64,000 nucleotides of DNA from Bradyrhizobium sp. WSM1743 (GTDB taxonomy: Bacteria; Pseudomonadota; Alphaproteobacteria; Rhizobiales; Xanthobacteraceae). Where the stretch lies: NCBI RefSeq assembly GCF_000473065.1, contig NZ_AXAZ01000013.1, positions 93,126 to 157,125 on the forward strand. Reading direction: 5' to 3'. The notes under the pieces are model-generated. The model saw only the letters and a list, made by a program, of their open reading frames with translations. It was not told the origin of the DNA and ran no database searches. This document shows positions 1-8,734 of this stretch, piece after piece; within the stretch, counting starts at the first letter, position 1, and the number at the start of each line of letters is the position of its first letter. A program made the position numbers and the translations under genes.

Positions 1-2
1 AC

Positions 3-65
3 CTCGCTTATATCGAGGAGGAGTCGGCCAAGCACAAGCGCAAGGGCGAAGGTGGTGACGACTAG
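3..65 (+). CDS. 3' end of an unidentified upstream gene (partial)
   Basis: An open frame runs from the window edge to a TAG stop and encodes the tail [20 protein letters not shown], charged and hydrophilic as C-termini often are. Only one base separates its stop from the mobA start, so the two are probably cotranscribed. In related genomes molybdenum cofactor genes sit beside formate dehydrogenase genes, which would fit, but 20 residues are too few to name the product. Confidence 0.55.
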   Translation, partial: LAYIEEESAKHKRKGEGGDD

Positions 66-66
66 G

Positions 67-702
67 ATGGCGGCAACGCGTGTTCCTTCGACTCTTGGCG
101 TGCTGCTCGCCGGCGGGCTCGCACGGCGCATGGGCGGCGGCGACAAGCCGATGCGCACCATCGGCGGGCGCACCATTCTGGAGCGCGTGATCGCGCGCCT
201 TTCGCCCCAGTGCAGCGGGCTGATTCTCAATGCCAACGGCGATCCCGCCCGCTTTGCTGGGTTCGGCCTGCAAGTCGTCGCCGACGACGTGCCCGGCTTT
301 CCCGGCCCGCTCGCCGGCATCCTCGCCGCGCTCGACTGGACCGCGGCGAATCGGCCGGAGATCGAATGGGTGCTCAGCGTCGCCGGCGACTGCCCGTTCC
401 TGCCGCGCGATCTCGTCGCACGGTTGCATGACGCACGCGCGCGTGAGAACGCGCAGCTTGCGGTCGCCGCATCAGGCGAGCAGTCGCATCCGGTGATCGG
501 CCTCTGGCGCGTCGCCTTGCGCGAGGAGCTCCGCCACGCGCTGGTGGTCGAAGACCTCCGCAAGATCGACCGCTGGACCGCGCGCTATCCGCTGGCGACG
601 GTCACGTGGCCGACCGAGCCGCTTGATCCGTTTTTCAACGCGAACACGGTCGAGGACATCGCCGAGGCCGAGCGGCTGGCGGCGCTGGATGACGCGTCCT
701 AA
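67..702 (+). CDS. mobA: Molybdenum cofactor guanylyltransferase MobA
   Basis: The 211-residue protein should transfer GMP from GTP to molybdopterin, giving the guanine dinucleotide cofactor used by DMSO-reductase-family enzymes such as formate dehydrogenase. The N-terminus holds the nucleotidyltransferase signature [15 protein letters not shown] (about residues 10-24), and the loop [17 protein letters not shown] and the metal-binding stretch [10 protein letters not shown] are where MobA has them. Length is normal for the family. I chose the ATG at 67 because it follows the upstream stop directly; an in-frame ATG at 52 would overlap that gene. The cytoplasmic enzyme sits opposite an operon with two MoeA-type genes, so the area is a molybdenum locus. 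Confidence 0.95.
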   Translation: MAATRVPSTLGVLLAGGLARRMGGGDKPMRTIGGRTILERVIARLSPQCSGLILNANGDPARFAGFGLQVVADDVPGFPGPLAGILAALDWTAANRPEIEWVLSVAGDCPFLPRDLVARLHDARARENAQLAVAASGEQSHPVIGLWRVALREELRHALVVEDLRKIDRWTARYPLATVTWPTEPLDPFFNANTVEDIAEAERLAALDDAS

Positions 703-781
703 AGGCGGTGCATTGCTCTTGGCCGTGAACCGGGCCGAGCAAGGGAACGACCAATGATTGGTACGTTGCCCCGGATGAGCC

Positions 782-1000
782 ATGGCCAACTCTCTTTTGG
801 ATGTCATATTCGATGTTGTCGATCTCGCACTCGATGTTTCGGACGCGATCGAAAGCACGAAACAGCTGAGCAAGCCTGATACCGTCGAGGTCCCGCCGGA
901 TCCGAAGCCGCTGCCGCCCGCCGCGCAGCGTGCGCCCACCGAAGCCGAGGAGCGCGAGCGCGCCGCTCAGGCCGGCAGCGGCACCGACCAGGCGTGGTAG
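782..1000 (+). CDS. Small hypothetical protein, 72 aa
   Basis: A 72-residue frame with an acidic, aliphatic N-terminal half (MANSLLDVIFDVVDLALDVS) and a proline- and glutamate-rich C-terminal half ending in DQAW. No signal peptide or membrane segment is evident. It lies 79 bases after mobA on the same strand and converges with the MoeA fusion gene, whose stop is 20 bases away. No strong ribosome binding site is seen. The biased composition and fit into the gap suggest a real small gene, but its function is unknown to me. Confidence 0.5.
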   Translation: MANSLLDVIFDVVDLALDVSDAIESTKQLSKPDTVEVPPDPKPLPPAAQRAPTEAEERERAAQAGSGTDQAW

Positions 1001-1019
1001 CCATAGACCCAGCTGGTAT

Positions 1020-2981
1020 CTACGCTGGCCGGAAGCCCGCGCGCTCGAGTGCTTCGCGCGCCGCGTCCGAGCCGAGCGCATCGAGAAAGGCCTGCACTCC
1101 CGGCCGGTCTTTGCGCGCCGTTACCAGCGCGAAGTCATAATGCTCCTCCGCCAGCGGAATGAAGCCGAGGCCGACCGCATGGGCGACCGGCGCAATCGTC
1201 ATGCCCCAGTCGGCGCGATGCTGCGCAACGGCCGCCGCCACCGCATTGTGCGAACGCGGCTGGTTCCAATAGCCTTCAGGCCGTACGCCGCCGAGCAGCC
1301 GGTCGATCAGGATGCGCGTGCCGGCGCCCTGGTTGCGGTTGACCATGATGCAGGTGGAGTCCGCGAGCGCGGCAGCGACCGCATCCTTCGCGTTCAGGCC
1401 CTCGAAACGTTTGTCGCCCCTGCGGAAGACAATGCCTTGCATCCGCCGCCAGCCGGGGACCAGCTCGAGCCCCTCGACGAGATAGGGCGTGTTGTAGGTC
1501 TCGCTCTTGTCGTCGAACAGGTGGATCGGCGCGAGATCGCATTCGCCACGCTTTGCCGCCGCGAGGCCGCCGAGGCTGCCGACCGCAATCGAGCGCACGG
1601 TCAGGCCGGCATGCGCGAGTTGTGCGGTAACGAGATCGAGGCCGGTGCAATGGCTGCCGACGATAACGAGATCCGGCACGCGCACATGCGGCGTGAACAG
1701 CGTCACTTCGGCTTCCGTCCCGGCCGACATCTGGTCCGCAAGCGCATCGATGCGCAGGAAGCCATCGGCCTGCGCAAACGACGTGATCGCACCAGAGCCC
1801 TTGCCGGAGGGATAGGCGATCAGGCCGTCCCTGCCCTCGACCAGCGAGACCATGACGAACTCGGTGCGGCCGAGTTCGGACGCAATGCGCACAGGCACGG
1901 TCGCGTCCACCTTGGCGTCGGAGCGCGGCGGCAGGCCGGCCATCCTGCGCAGCACCGGCACGATCATGTCGTGGAAGGTGAACATCGCCGAGGTTGGAAA
2001 ACCCGGCAGGATCACCACCGGCTTGCCGTCGCACACCGCAAGGCACAGCGGCTTGCCGGGCTTGAGCGCAACGCCATGCGCAATGATGCCGGGCTGACCG
2101 AGCCGGCCGATGATGCGATGGGAGAGATCGCCCGCGCCTTTCGACGTGCCGCCCGACAGCACCAGCATGTCGGAGTCCGCCAGCGCGCGCCGCATGGCGG
2201 ATTCGAGCTCGGCTTCATCGTCAGGAATGGCACCGAGGAAGATGGCCTCGCCACCATTCTCGTCGACCGCCGCTGCGACGATGGCGCCGTTGGTGTCGTA
2301 GATCTCGGCAGACCCGAGCGGCCGGCCGGGTTGAACCAGTTCGTCGCCGGTGGAGATCACGGCAACCCGCGGCCTGCGCGCGACACTCACCTCGGCAATG
2401 CCGCAAGCCGCCAGCATGCCGATCTCGCGCGACCCCATGATGGTGCCGGCGCGCAGCAGCGCCTCGCCGCGCGCGATGTCGGATCCGGCATACGAGACGA
2501 ATTGCCCCGGTGAGACGGCGCGACGGACATCGATCGCATCCAGGCCGGCCGGCTGGGTGTGCTCGACCATGACCACGGCATCGGCGCCGCGTGGCAGCGG
2601 ACCGCCGGTAGCAATCGGCGTCGCGGTCCCGGCAACCACCTGCAGCGTCGGCGCGGTGCCGCAATGAATGGTCTCGCCATTCAGCGCAAGGCGCACGGGC
2701 GCGCCCTCGCCGGCGGTCGCAAGGTCGGCCGAGCGCACGGCAAAGCCGTCGACATTGGAGCGGTCGAACGGCGGCACGTCGATCGGTGCGGTGATGTCTT
2801 CAGCGAGCGCCGCGCCGAGCGCAGCAGCGAGCTTGCGCAATTCGCCCCGAAGCACGCGCGGGAACAAGGCCGCCTCGAAGCGCGCCAGGGCCTCCTCGCG
2901 CGAGAGGATCTTGAGGAACTGCTCCTGTTCGAGCGCGCCGGGGGCTGGTGGTTTCGGGATCATCGTCATACCGGGACCCAT
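1020..2981 (-). CDS. MoeA-type molybdopterin molybdenumtransferase fused to a PBP-like ligand-binding domain
   Basis: This 653-residue protein has two parts. Residues about 20-410 are MoeA, which inserts molybdate into adenylylated molybdopterin: DVPPFDRSNVDGFAVRS carries the MDGYA-like signature, and VLSGGTSKGAGD and LKPGKPLCLA are conserved active-site stretches. Residues about 425-650 resemble the periplasmic-binding-protein-like domain found on some molybdenum proteins (IVGSHCTGLDLVTAQLA, then GAGTRILIDRLL), which probably senses molybdate or tungstate in the cytoplasm. The start follows the upstream moeA-like stop by one base, with GGGAG before it, so the two are translationally linked. 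A start at 2969 is also possible. The same C-terminal type of domain is on the regulator at 5257. Confidence 0.9.
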   Translation of the reverse strand: MGPGMTMIPKPPAPGALEQEQFLKILSREEALARFEAALFPRVLRGELRKLAAALGAALAEDITAPIDVPPFDRSNVDGFAVRSADLATAGEGAPVRLALNGETIHCGTAPTLQVVAGTATPIATGGPLPRGADAVVMVEHTQPAGLDAIDVRRAVSPGQFVSYAGSDIARGEALLRAGTIMGSREIGMLAACGIAEVSVARRPRVAVISTGDELVQPGRPLGSAEIYDTNGAIVAAAVDENGGEAIFLGAIPDDEAELESAMRRALADSDMLVLSGGTSKGAGDLSHRIIGRLGQPGIIAHGVALKPGKPLCLAVCDGKPVVILPGFPTSAMFTFHDMIVPVLRRMAGLPPRSDAKVDATVPVRIASELGRTEFVMVSLVEGRDGLIAYPSGKGSGAITSFAQADGFLRIDALADQMSAGTEAEVTLFTPHVRVPDLVIVGSHCTGLDLVTAQLAHAGLTVRSIAVGSLGGLAAAKRGECDLAPIHLFDDKSETYNTPYLVEGLELVPGWRRMQGIVFRRGDKRFEGLNAKDAVAAALADSTCIMVNRNQGAGTRILIDRLLGGVRPEGYWNQPRSHNAVAAAVAQHRADWGMTIAPVAHAVGLGFIPLAEEHYDFALVTARKDRPGVQAFLDALGSDAAREALERAGFRPA

Positions 2982-2982
2982 A

Positions 2983-4089
2983 TCACTCCCGCATTAGATG
3001 GGCATCGACTGGCGTAGCTGCCGCAAATCCCTCGTCACCGGCGGGAACGAGCAGCCATGCGTCCGCACGGGCGATTGCCTGAAGCGGCCATTCACCCACG
3101 GCAAGCGGCGTCCAGGCACGATGTTCCTGGGCCAGCAAAGCGATCTCAGTGATGCCGACACTGGATGCGATTTTTCGCGCGAGCGGCCGGGATACTTTTA
3201 GGCGCGGCCGGCGCGCGGACAAACGGTCGACGAGCGGCAGCACGAGCGCGAGCCACACCGCAAGCGCAGAAGCGGGCGAGCCGGGCAAGACGACGACGGG
3301 AACTCGTCCCAGCCGTCCGACCGCGGCGGTGCGCCCGGGCTGGAGGGCAAGGCCGTGCGCCATCACCTCGCCGCGTTGGGCCAGCGCCGCGATGGCTGCA
3401 TCGCGATGGCCGACGCCGCTGCCGCCGACCGTCAGCAAGATATCGCAGGAGAACACATCGAGCGCATCGGCAATCGACGCTTCATCGCGTGCGCCGGCCT
3501 CATGCGTCTTAACATCCAGTCCCGCCGCGCGCGCGATCCCGGCGATCAGCTGCGCCGTTGCCGTTCCATCCGGCACGTTCACGATGTGCAGCCGGGGCCG
3601 CCGCACGCCGATTGTCTCCAGGCCCGCAATGCGCGCGAGCATCAGATCCGCCGCACCGACGGGATGGCCCTCGGCGCCGGCAGGCGTGCGTTCCACGATG
3701 TCGCTGCCGGCGCGCCGGACGCCCTGTCCGGGCACGGCCTCCGCCAGCACCTGGGCAAGCGGCCCCGACACCTCTACCGCGTCGGCATCGAGCACACAGT
3801 CACATCCTGCCGGCATCGCGTCACCGGCCTCGACCCACGACGGCACTTCTGTCAAAGGCAGCGGCGAGTAAGCGGACGCGCCGACGAGATCATTGGCGGA
3901 TAGCGCCCAGCCGTCTGCAGCCGCAATGTCGCGCGAAGGATAGGCGGCAAGCAGCGGAGTGCCCGCCGCGATGCAGCCGATCGCGTCCGCCAGCGGCACC
4001 TCCGCCGGCGCGACGGGATCGACGCCTCGCAGCAAAGCCGCGAGCGCGGTGTCGAGCGGCGTGAGCGAGGACGGCAGGCGCTGGGTCAT
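2983..4089 (-). CDS. MoeA-like molybdopterin molybdenumtransferase paralogue
   Basis: A 368-residue MoeA-family protein, somewhat shorter and more divergent than classical MoeA. The signature region is SRDIAAADGWALSAND, and the MPT-binding core reads ILLTVGGSGVGHRDAAI, followed by MAHGLALQPGRTAAVG and VVVLPGSPASALAVW. It presumably handles molybdopterin loading, or has become specialised for a particular metal or dehydrogenase. I chose the ATG at 4089; an in-frame ATG at 4125 adds 12 poor residues. It is the middle gene of a tight minus-strand operon: binding protein, this gene, then the MoeA fusion one base later. Two MoeA homologues side by side suggest a division of labour, which is inference. 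Confidence 0.85.
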   Translation of the reverse strand: MTQRLPSSLTPLDTALAALLRGVDPVAPAEVPLADAIGCIAAGTPLLAAYPSRDIAAADGWALSANDLVGASAYSPLPLTEVPSWVEAGDAMPAGCDCVLDADAVEVSGPLAQVLAEAVPGQGVRRAGSDIVERTPAGAEGHPVGAADLMLARIAGLETIGVRRPRLHIVNVPDGTATAQLIAGIARAAGLDVKTHEAGARDEASIADALDVFSCDILLTVGGSGVGHRDAAIAALAQRGEVMAHGLALQPGRTAAVGRLGRVPVVVLPGSPASALAVWLALVLPLVDRLSARRPRLKVSRPLARKIASSVGITEIALLAQEHRAWTPLAVGEWPLQAIARADAWLLVPAGDEGFAAATPVDAHLMRE

Positions 4090-4143
4090 GCGCCATGATG
4101 GACCATGCATCGTCCGGTTTGGCAACCGCCGGCGATGCCGGCC

Positions 4144-4971
4144 TCAGCCGCCCGACCTGTCCGAGTTGGGGAAGAACAGCTGCTGCCCGTCGACCTTGTA
4201 GCTGGCGATCGCCGCCTGTCCCTCCGGCGACGTCAGCCAGTCGATGAAGGTCTGCGCGAGGTCCTTCTTCACGTTCGGGAACTTCGCAGGGTTCACCAGC
4301 ATCACGCCATACTGGTTGAGCAGCCGCCGGTCGCCTTCGACGACGATGTCGAGATCGCCGCGATCCCTGAAGGCAATCCAGCTGCCGCGATCCGACAGCA
4401 CATAGGCGTTTGCCGTACGCGCGGCCTCGAGCGCCGCGTCCATGCCCTGCTTGGCCTCGCGATACCAGGCGCCCTTGGCGCTCGCGATGTCGATACCGGC
4501 GACGATCCAAAGCGCGAGCTCCGCGGCGTGGGTGCCCGACCGATCGCCACGCGTCACGAACGGCGCGCCCTTGGCTTCGATCGCCTTCAGCGCCGTCGCG
4601 ATGTCCTTGCCCTTCACGCCCGCGGGATCGCTCTTCGGCCCGATCAGCACATAGTCGTTGTACATGACGTCGTAGCGCTTCACGCCAAAGCCGTCGGAAA
4701 CGAATTTCTCCTCCTGAGGCCGCGCGTGCATCAGCACGACGTCGACCTCGCCCCGTCGCGCCCCGTCGAGCACCTCGTCGGCGCGCCGCGCGATCACGGT
4801 TACATCGATGCCGGTCTTGTCGCGGAAGAGCGGCAGCAGATAGTCGAGCAGGCCGGACTCCTGCGTCGCCGTCGTCGTAGCGAGGACCATGCCGCGGTCC
4901 TCCGCGAATGACGCCGCAACGCCCGCGGTAAGGCCGCAGAGAAGCGCAAATGCAATGGACAGGCGGCCCAT
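4144..4971 (-). CDS. Tungstate/molybdate-type periplasmic binding protein (TupA-like)
   Basis: A 275-residue secreted binding protein. The first 23 or so residues (MGRLSIAFALLCGLTAGVAAS) are a signal peptide. The mature protein begins RGMVLATTTATQESGLLDYL, the hallmark start of TupA-like tungstate receptors, with TRGDRSGTHAAELALW and a C-terminal SPEGQAAIASYKVDG typical of that family. The start at 4971 is supported by AAGGGGA nine bases upstream; longer in-frame starts exist. No cognate permease or ATPase gene lies here. It heads the minus-strand operon with the two MoeA genes, so the ligand is most likely tungstate or molybdate. Confidence 0.85.
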   Translation of the reverse strand: MGRLSIAFALLCGLTAGVAASFAEDRGMVLATTTATQESGLLDYLLPLFRDKTGIDVTVIARRADEVLDGARRGEVDVVLMHARPQEEKFVSDGFGVKRYDVMYNDYVLIGPKSDPAGVKGKDIATALKAIEAKGAPFVTRGDRSGTHAAELALWIVAGIDIASAKGAWYREAKQGMDAALEAARTANAYVLSDRGSWIAFRDRGDLDIVVEGDRRLLNQYGVMLVNPAKFPNVKKDLAQTFIDWLTSPEGQAAIASYKVDGQQLFFPNSDRSGG

Positions 4972-5240
4972 GATCGGGGTTCCCCTTAGCAATGACGCTA
5001 TCATGATGATGATCGATTGCGCCGCACTCGTGACGCGTTTTCGCGCTGCCCGGCCGGGAAATTTCGGCAACGCCGCCGAGGCGCGCCGCGCGAGCGATCG
5101 ATTCAGGATCGTTCACCAAAGCAGAAGTCGCGCGTGCGGATGTGTTGCAAAGCAGCGAGATGATCGGGCATGGTTCCCGCGGACAAAAATCTGAAATGCA
5201 GAATTCCACCTGCGTCGGACGTCAAAAAGAAGCAAGAATT

Positions 5241-5254
5241 TGCATAGGAATGCA
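5241..5254 (+). promoter_or_regulatory. Candidate operator: TGCAT-AGGA-ATGCA inverted repeat
   Basis: A perfect 5-bp inverted repeat with a 4-bp spacer ends two bases before the start codon of the HTH-PBP regulator and covers its weak ribosome binding site. Binding there would block translation or transcription start, so autoregulation is possible. Function is inferred from position only. Confidence 0.25.
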
Positions 5255-5256
5255 GG

Positions 5257-6150
5257 ATGGAATTCCTGACGACCAGCGAAGCCGCCGATTATCTTCGGCT
5301 CGGCGAACGCAAGCTTTACGAACTCGTCACCACCGGTGCGATCCCCTGCAGCAAGGTGACGGGGAAATGGCTCTTCCCACGGCACGAGCTCGACCTCTGG
5401 GTCCTGTCGGGCCTCGCGCGTCCGGCCGGCATGCTGATCGCCGAGCCGCCGCCGGTCGTCGGCGGCGGCCAGGACGAACTCTTGGATTGGAGCCTGCGCG
5501 AATCCGGCTCAGGGCTCGGATCGATGAGCGAGGGCAGCGCGCGCGGGCTCGAGCGCTTGCAGCGCAACGAGGTGATGGCGGCGGCGGTGCACTTCCACGC
5601 CTTGGACGCCTCCGACAATCTCGCCAACGATGCCAGTGTCGAAGCCCTGCGGGCAGCTCCCGACCTGCATGATGCGGTGCTGGTCGCATTCGTGCGCCGC
5701 GAAGCGGGTCTGGTGCTGCCACACGGCAATCCCAAGCAGCTGCACGGCCTGACCGACGTGCTCGCAACCGGCGCCCGGATGGCGATGCGGCAACAGGGCA
5801 CGGGCGCGCAGATGCTGCTCGACGTGCTCCTGAAGCGCGCGGGCGCCTCGACGCGGGATTTGCGCCGCATCGAGGCGCCGGCGCTGACCGGCCCGGATCT
5901 TGCCGAACTGGTCCGCGCCGGCCAGGCCGATTGCGGCATCGTGACGCGCGCCGCGGCGCGCTCGGCCGGTCTCGATTTCGTGCCACTGGTCTGGGAGAAC
6001 TTTGACCTTGCGATGCGGCAGCGCAGCTATTTCCGTCCCGCCATGCAGGCCTTGCTCGGCCTCCTGAGCGAACGGCGGCTGCGCCAGCGTGCCGAGGAGC
6101 TGACCGGCTACGATCCCTCGCCCGCAGGACTGATCCGCTTCGCGGCCTGA
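5257..6150 (+). CDS. HTH regulator with C-terminal PBP-like (molybdate-type) ligand-binding domain
   Basis: A 297-residue regulator. Residues 1-55 form an excisionase-type winged HTH (MEFLTTSEAADYLRLGERKL, then GKWLFPRHELDLWV). After a proline-rich linker, residues about 100-290 are a periplasmic-binding-protein-like domain with HGNPKQLHGLTDVL and RQQGTGAQMLLDVLLKR, the same kind of domain as at the end of the MoeA fusion at 1020. The gene is divergent from the tungstate/molybdate-receptor/MoeA operon, so it most likely controls that operon in response to the oxyanion. The arrangement resembles one-component oxyanion regulators with cytoplasmic binding domains. The ligand and the operator are inferred. 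Confidence 0.85.
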   Translation: MEFLTTSEAADYLRLGERKLYELVTTGAIPCSKVTGKWLFPRHELDLWVLSGLARPAGMLIAEPPPVVGGGQDELLDWSLRESGSGLGSMSEGSARGLERLQRNEVMAAAVHFHALDASDNLANDASVEALRAAPDLHDAVLVAFVRREAGLVLPHGNPKQLHGLTDVLATGARMAMRQQGTGAQMLLDVLLKRAGASTRDLRRIEAPALTGPDLAELVRAGQADCGIVTRAAARSAGLDFVPLVWENFDLAMRQRSYFRPAMQALLGLLSERRLRQRAEELTGYDPSPAGLIRFAA

Positions 6151-6248
6151 CGTTGACGCCTGCCCCCAAATAGTTGCAAAAGAAACCAATTCAGCCGGGC
6201 ATACCCGGTGCAACACCGGCCAACGAGCCGGCTCAGGGGAGGACAAGC

Positions 6249-7463
6249 GTGAATCCAACCAGATTTGGACTGCCGGTCGCGGCCGCCCTGGCGGCGGCAC
6301 TATTATCGGGTGCGGTGTCGGCGCAGGTTTCCGACGACGTCGTCAAGATCGGCGTGCTCACCGACATGAACGGCCCGGCCTCGGCGCCGACCGGCCAGGG
6401 CTCGGTGACCGCGGCGCAGATGGCGATCGACGATTTCGGCGGCACCGTGCTCGGCAAGCCGATCAGCGTCGTGATCGGCGACCATCAGCTCAAGGCCGAT
6501 ATCGGCGGTGCGATCGCGCGGCGCTGGTATGACGTCGATCAGGTCGATCTGATCGTCGATGTGCCGGTGTCGGCGGTCGGGCTCGCGGTGCAGAACATCG
6601 CCAACGAGAAGAAGCGGCTGTTCATCACTCACTCCACCGGCACCGCGGATTTCCACGGCAAGTTCTGCTCGCCTTACGCGATCCAATGGGTGTTCGACAC
6701 CCGCGCGCTCGCGGTCGGCACCGCGGACGCGGTGGTCAAGCGCGGCGGCGACAGCTGGTTCTTCATCACCGACGATTACGCCTTCGGCCATTCGCTGGAG
6801 CGCGACGCCTCAGCCGTCGTCACCGCCAATGGCGGCAAGGTGCTGGGCTCGGTGCGGCCGCCGCTGGCAACGCCCGACCTCTCATCCTTCGTGCTGCAGG
6901 CGCAGGCCTCCAAGGCCAAGATCATCGGCATCGCCGCCGGTCCCCCCAACAACATGAACGAGATCAAGACCGGCGCCGAATTCGGCGTGTTCAAGGGCGG
7001 CCAGCAGATGGCGGCGCTGCTGGCGCTGATCACCGACATCCACGGGCTCGGCCTGCAGGCAGCTCAAGGCCTGCTCCTGACCACGTCGTTCTACTGGGAC
7101 ATGGACGACAAGACCCGCGAATGGTCGAAGCGCTATTTCGCCAAGATGAACAAGATGCCGTCGATGTGGCAGGCCGGCGTCTATTCGAGCGTGATGCACT
7201 ATCTCAACGCCATCAAGGAGACCGGCACCGACGATCCGCTGAAAGTGGCGGCCAAGATGCGGGAGAAGCCGATCGAGGATTTCTTCGCCCGCAACGGCAA
7301 GCTGCGCGAGGACAATCTGATGGTGCACGACCTCTGGCTGGTGCAGGTGAAGACGCCGGAGGAGAGCAAATATCCGTGGGACTATTACAAGATCCTCACG
7401 ACCATCTCCGGCGACAAGGCGTTCGGCCCGCCGGACCCGGCGTGTGCGCTGGTGAAGAAGTGA
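6249..7463 (+). CDS. ABC transporter substrate-binding protein, branched-chain amino acid (HAAT) type
   Basis: A 404-residue periplasmic receptor of the Leu/Ile/Val-binding-protein fold. A signal peptide (ending GAVSAQ) precedes VSDDVVKIGVLTDMNGPASA, the typical first strand of this family, and lobes alternate normally to the C-terminal CALVKK. The GTG at 6249 is chosen because GGGGAGGA lies just upstream; an ATG at 6174 would give an implausible leader. No permease or ATPase genes accompany it, so it either shares a transporter encoded elsewhere or works as an orphan receptor. Ligand unknown; amino acids, urea-like or aromatic compounds are all possible for the family. Confidence 0.88.
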   Translation: MNPTRFGLPVAAALAAALLSGAVSAQVSDDVVKIGVLTDMNGPASAPTGQGSVTAAQMAIDDFGGTVLGKPISVVIGDHQLKADIGGAIARRWYDVDQVDLIVDVPVSAVGLAVQNIANEKKRLFITHSTGTADFHGKFCSPYAIQWVFDTRALAVGTADAVVKRGGDSWFFITDDYAFGHSLERDASAVVTANGGKVLGSVRPPLATPDLSSFVLQAQASKAKIIGIAAGPPNNMNEIKTGAEFGVFKGGQQMAALLALITDIHGLGLQAAQGLLLTTSFYWDMDDKTREWSKRYFAKMNKMPSMWQAGVYSSVMHYLNAIKETGTDDPLKVAAKMREKPIEDFFARNGKLREDNLMVHDLWLVQVKTPEESKYPWDYYKILTTISGDKAFGPPDPACALVKK

Positions 7464-7496
7464 CGAGGTAGCGGTTACGAAGCCGCGCGCGGTGCA

Positions 7497-7639
7497 CCCT
7501 CTCCCCTTGTGGGAGAGGGTGGATTCGCGAAGCGAAGCCGGGTGAGGGGTCTCTCTCAGCGAATGCAACTGCCACCGGACTCGAGGGGACAACCCCTCAT
7601 CCGGCGCTTCGCGCCACCTTCTCCCACAAGGGGAGAAGG
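7497..7639. repeat. Palindromic intergenic repeat (CTCCCCTTGTGGGAG family), copy 1
   Basis: The left arm reads CTCTCCCCTTGTGGGAGAGG and the right arm CTTCTCCCACAAGGGGAGAAG. Each arm is partly self-complementary and the two pair with each other over about 140 bp, with GGGTGAGGGGT and ACCCCTCATCC as an inner pair. It lies between the convergent receptor genes ending at 7463 and 7653, so it may also end transcription from both sides. A related copy lies at 22305-22486. Confidence 0.85.
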
Positions 7640-7652
7640 AAGGAAGAGCGCG

Positions 7653-8627
7653 CTATTTCACCACGCCGATTTCGCGAAAATACTTCATCACCCCCGGATG
7701 GATCAGCTCCACCTTCGGCGCGGCCGCGACCGTGTTCGCGGCCGTGGTCTCGCAGGCCTGCGCGAGCTTCTTGCAGAATGTCGCCTCGACATCGTGCAGC
7801 GTCTTTGCGAGCCGATAGGCGACATCGTCAGGCAAATCCTCGCGCGTCAGCACAAAGCTCCAGGAGCCGAGCGAGGCGATCGGCTCGGTCTGCTTCGGAT
7901 AGGAGCCGGCCGGCACGGTGAGCGGCTTCAGGAACGCGTGCTTGGCGCGGATGCGCGCGATCTCTTCGGCACTGGGCGCGATGAAACGCGCGCCTGATGC
8001 GCTCGAGGCCACTGCGGCAAAACCGGGCCAGCCGATGCCGGCGCCCCAGAGCGCGGCGACGCGGCCGTCGTCGACCATGGCCGGGCCGTCGCCGGCGCGG
8101 TCGAGATAGACCGCCTTGAAGTCCTCGTCCTGCTTCAGGCCAAGCCCGTCCAGCACATAGCGCGCCAGGATCGGCAGGCCGGAGCCCTTGGCGCCGAACG
8201 CGACGGGCTGACCGACGAGATCAGCAATCGTCTTGTAAGGACTATCCGCCCGCACCACGAACATGCCGGGGTTGGAATAGATCGCGGTGAGGATCTTCAA
8301 GCGAACCGGCGCGCGTCCGATGCCGGCAAAGGCCTCATAGGCCGGCTCGCCCGCGACCAGCGCGAGATCGAGCTCGCCCTTTTCCAAAAGCGGGATGTTC
8401 TCGTTGCTGCCCTTGGTGTTGCGGGGTGCGATGGACATTTGCGGATCGGCCGCGTTCATCACCTCGGCGAAGGCATTGCCATAGAGCGGAAAGCCGCCGC
8501 CGGGGGTTGCGGTGCCCAAGCTGATCGTTGAGCTGATCGTCGTGGTCGGAATGGCCGTACCTCCGGTTTGAGCGGCGGCGGGGCTTGCGAGCAACGCCGC
8601 GCTGATGAGGATCGTTGCGAATCTCAT
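7653..8627 (-). CDS. TAXI-family TRAP transporter solute-binding protein
   Basis: A 324-residue secreted protein with signal peptide MRFATILISAALLASPAAAQ. The mature part has the TAXI features SLGTATPGGGFPLYGNAFAE near the N-terminus, RNTKGSNENIPLLEKGELDLALVAG in the first lobe (split here over two lines of the family signature), then VGQPVAFGAKGSGLPILARY and a C-terminal lobe ending FREIGVVK. TAXI receptors normally work with a fused DctQM-type membrane protein; none is encoded nearby, so it is an orphan receptor here. It is divergent from the Bug-type receptor at 8735, with a 107-bp shared promoter region. Confidence 0.88.
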   Translation of the reverse strand: MRFATILISAALLASPAAAQTGGTAIPTTTISSTISLGTATPGGGFPLYGNAFAEVMNAADPQMSIAPRNTKGSNENIPLLEKGELDLALVAGEPAYEAFAGIGRAPVRLKILTAIYSNPGMFVVRADSPYKTIADLVGQPVAFGAKGSGLPILARYVLDGLGLKQDEDFKAVYLDRAGDGPAMVDDGRVAALWGAGIGWPGFAAVASSASGARFIAPSAEEIARIRAKHAFLKPLTVPAGSYPKQTEPIASLGSWSFVLTREDLPDDVAYRLAKTLHDVEATFCKKLAQACETTAANTVAAAPKVELIHPGVMKYFREIGVVK

Positions 8628-8734
8628 GGTCGTTCCTGGCGGACCTGCGTCAACACCGACTTGCGGCGATGTAGGCAGCGGCCGGTTTTTGTGAAAGCAT
8701 GCGCCTCAACGACAATAGAACAATGGGAGGTGTC

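Noticed and set aside
747..768. AACGACCAATGATTGGTACGTT palindrome after mobA as a terminator
   Set aside because: The centre leaves a one-base loop and there is no T-run, so it cannot work as a normal terminator; reported here only as a palindrome of unknown meaning.
930..2513. 527-aa open frame opposite the MoeA fusion
   Set aside because: Arg/His/Asp-rich antisense shadow of a gene with clear MoeA motifs.
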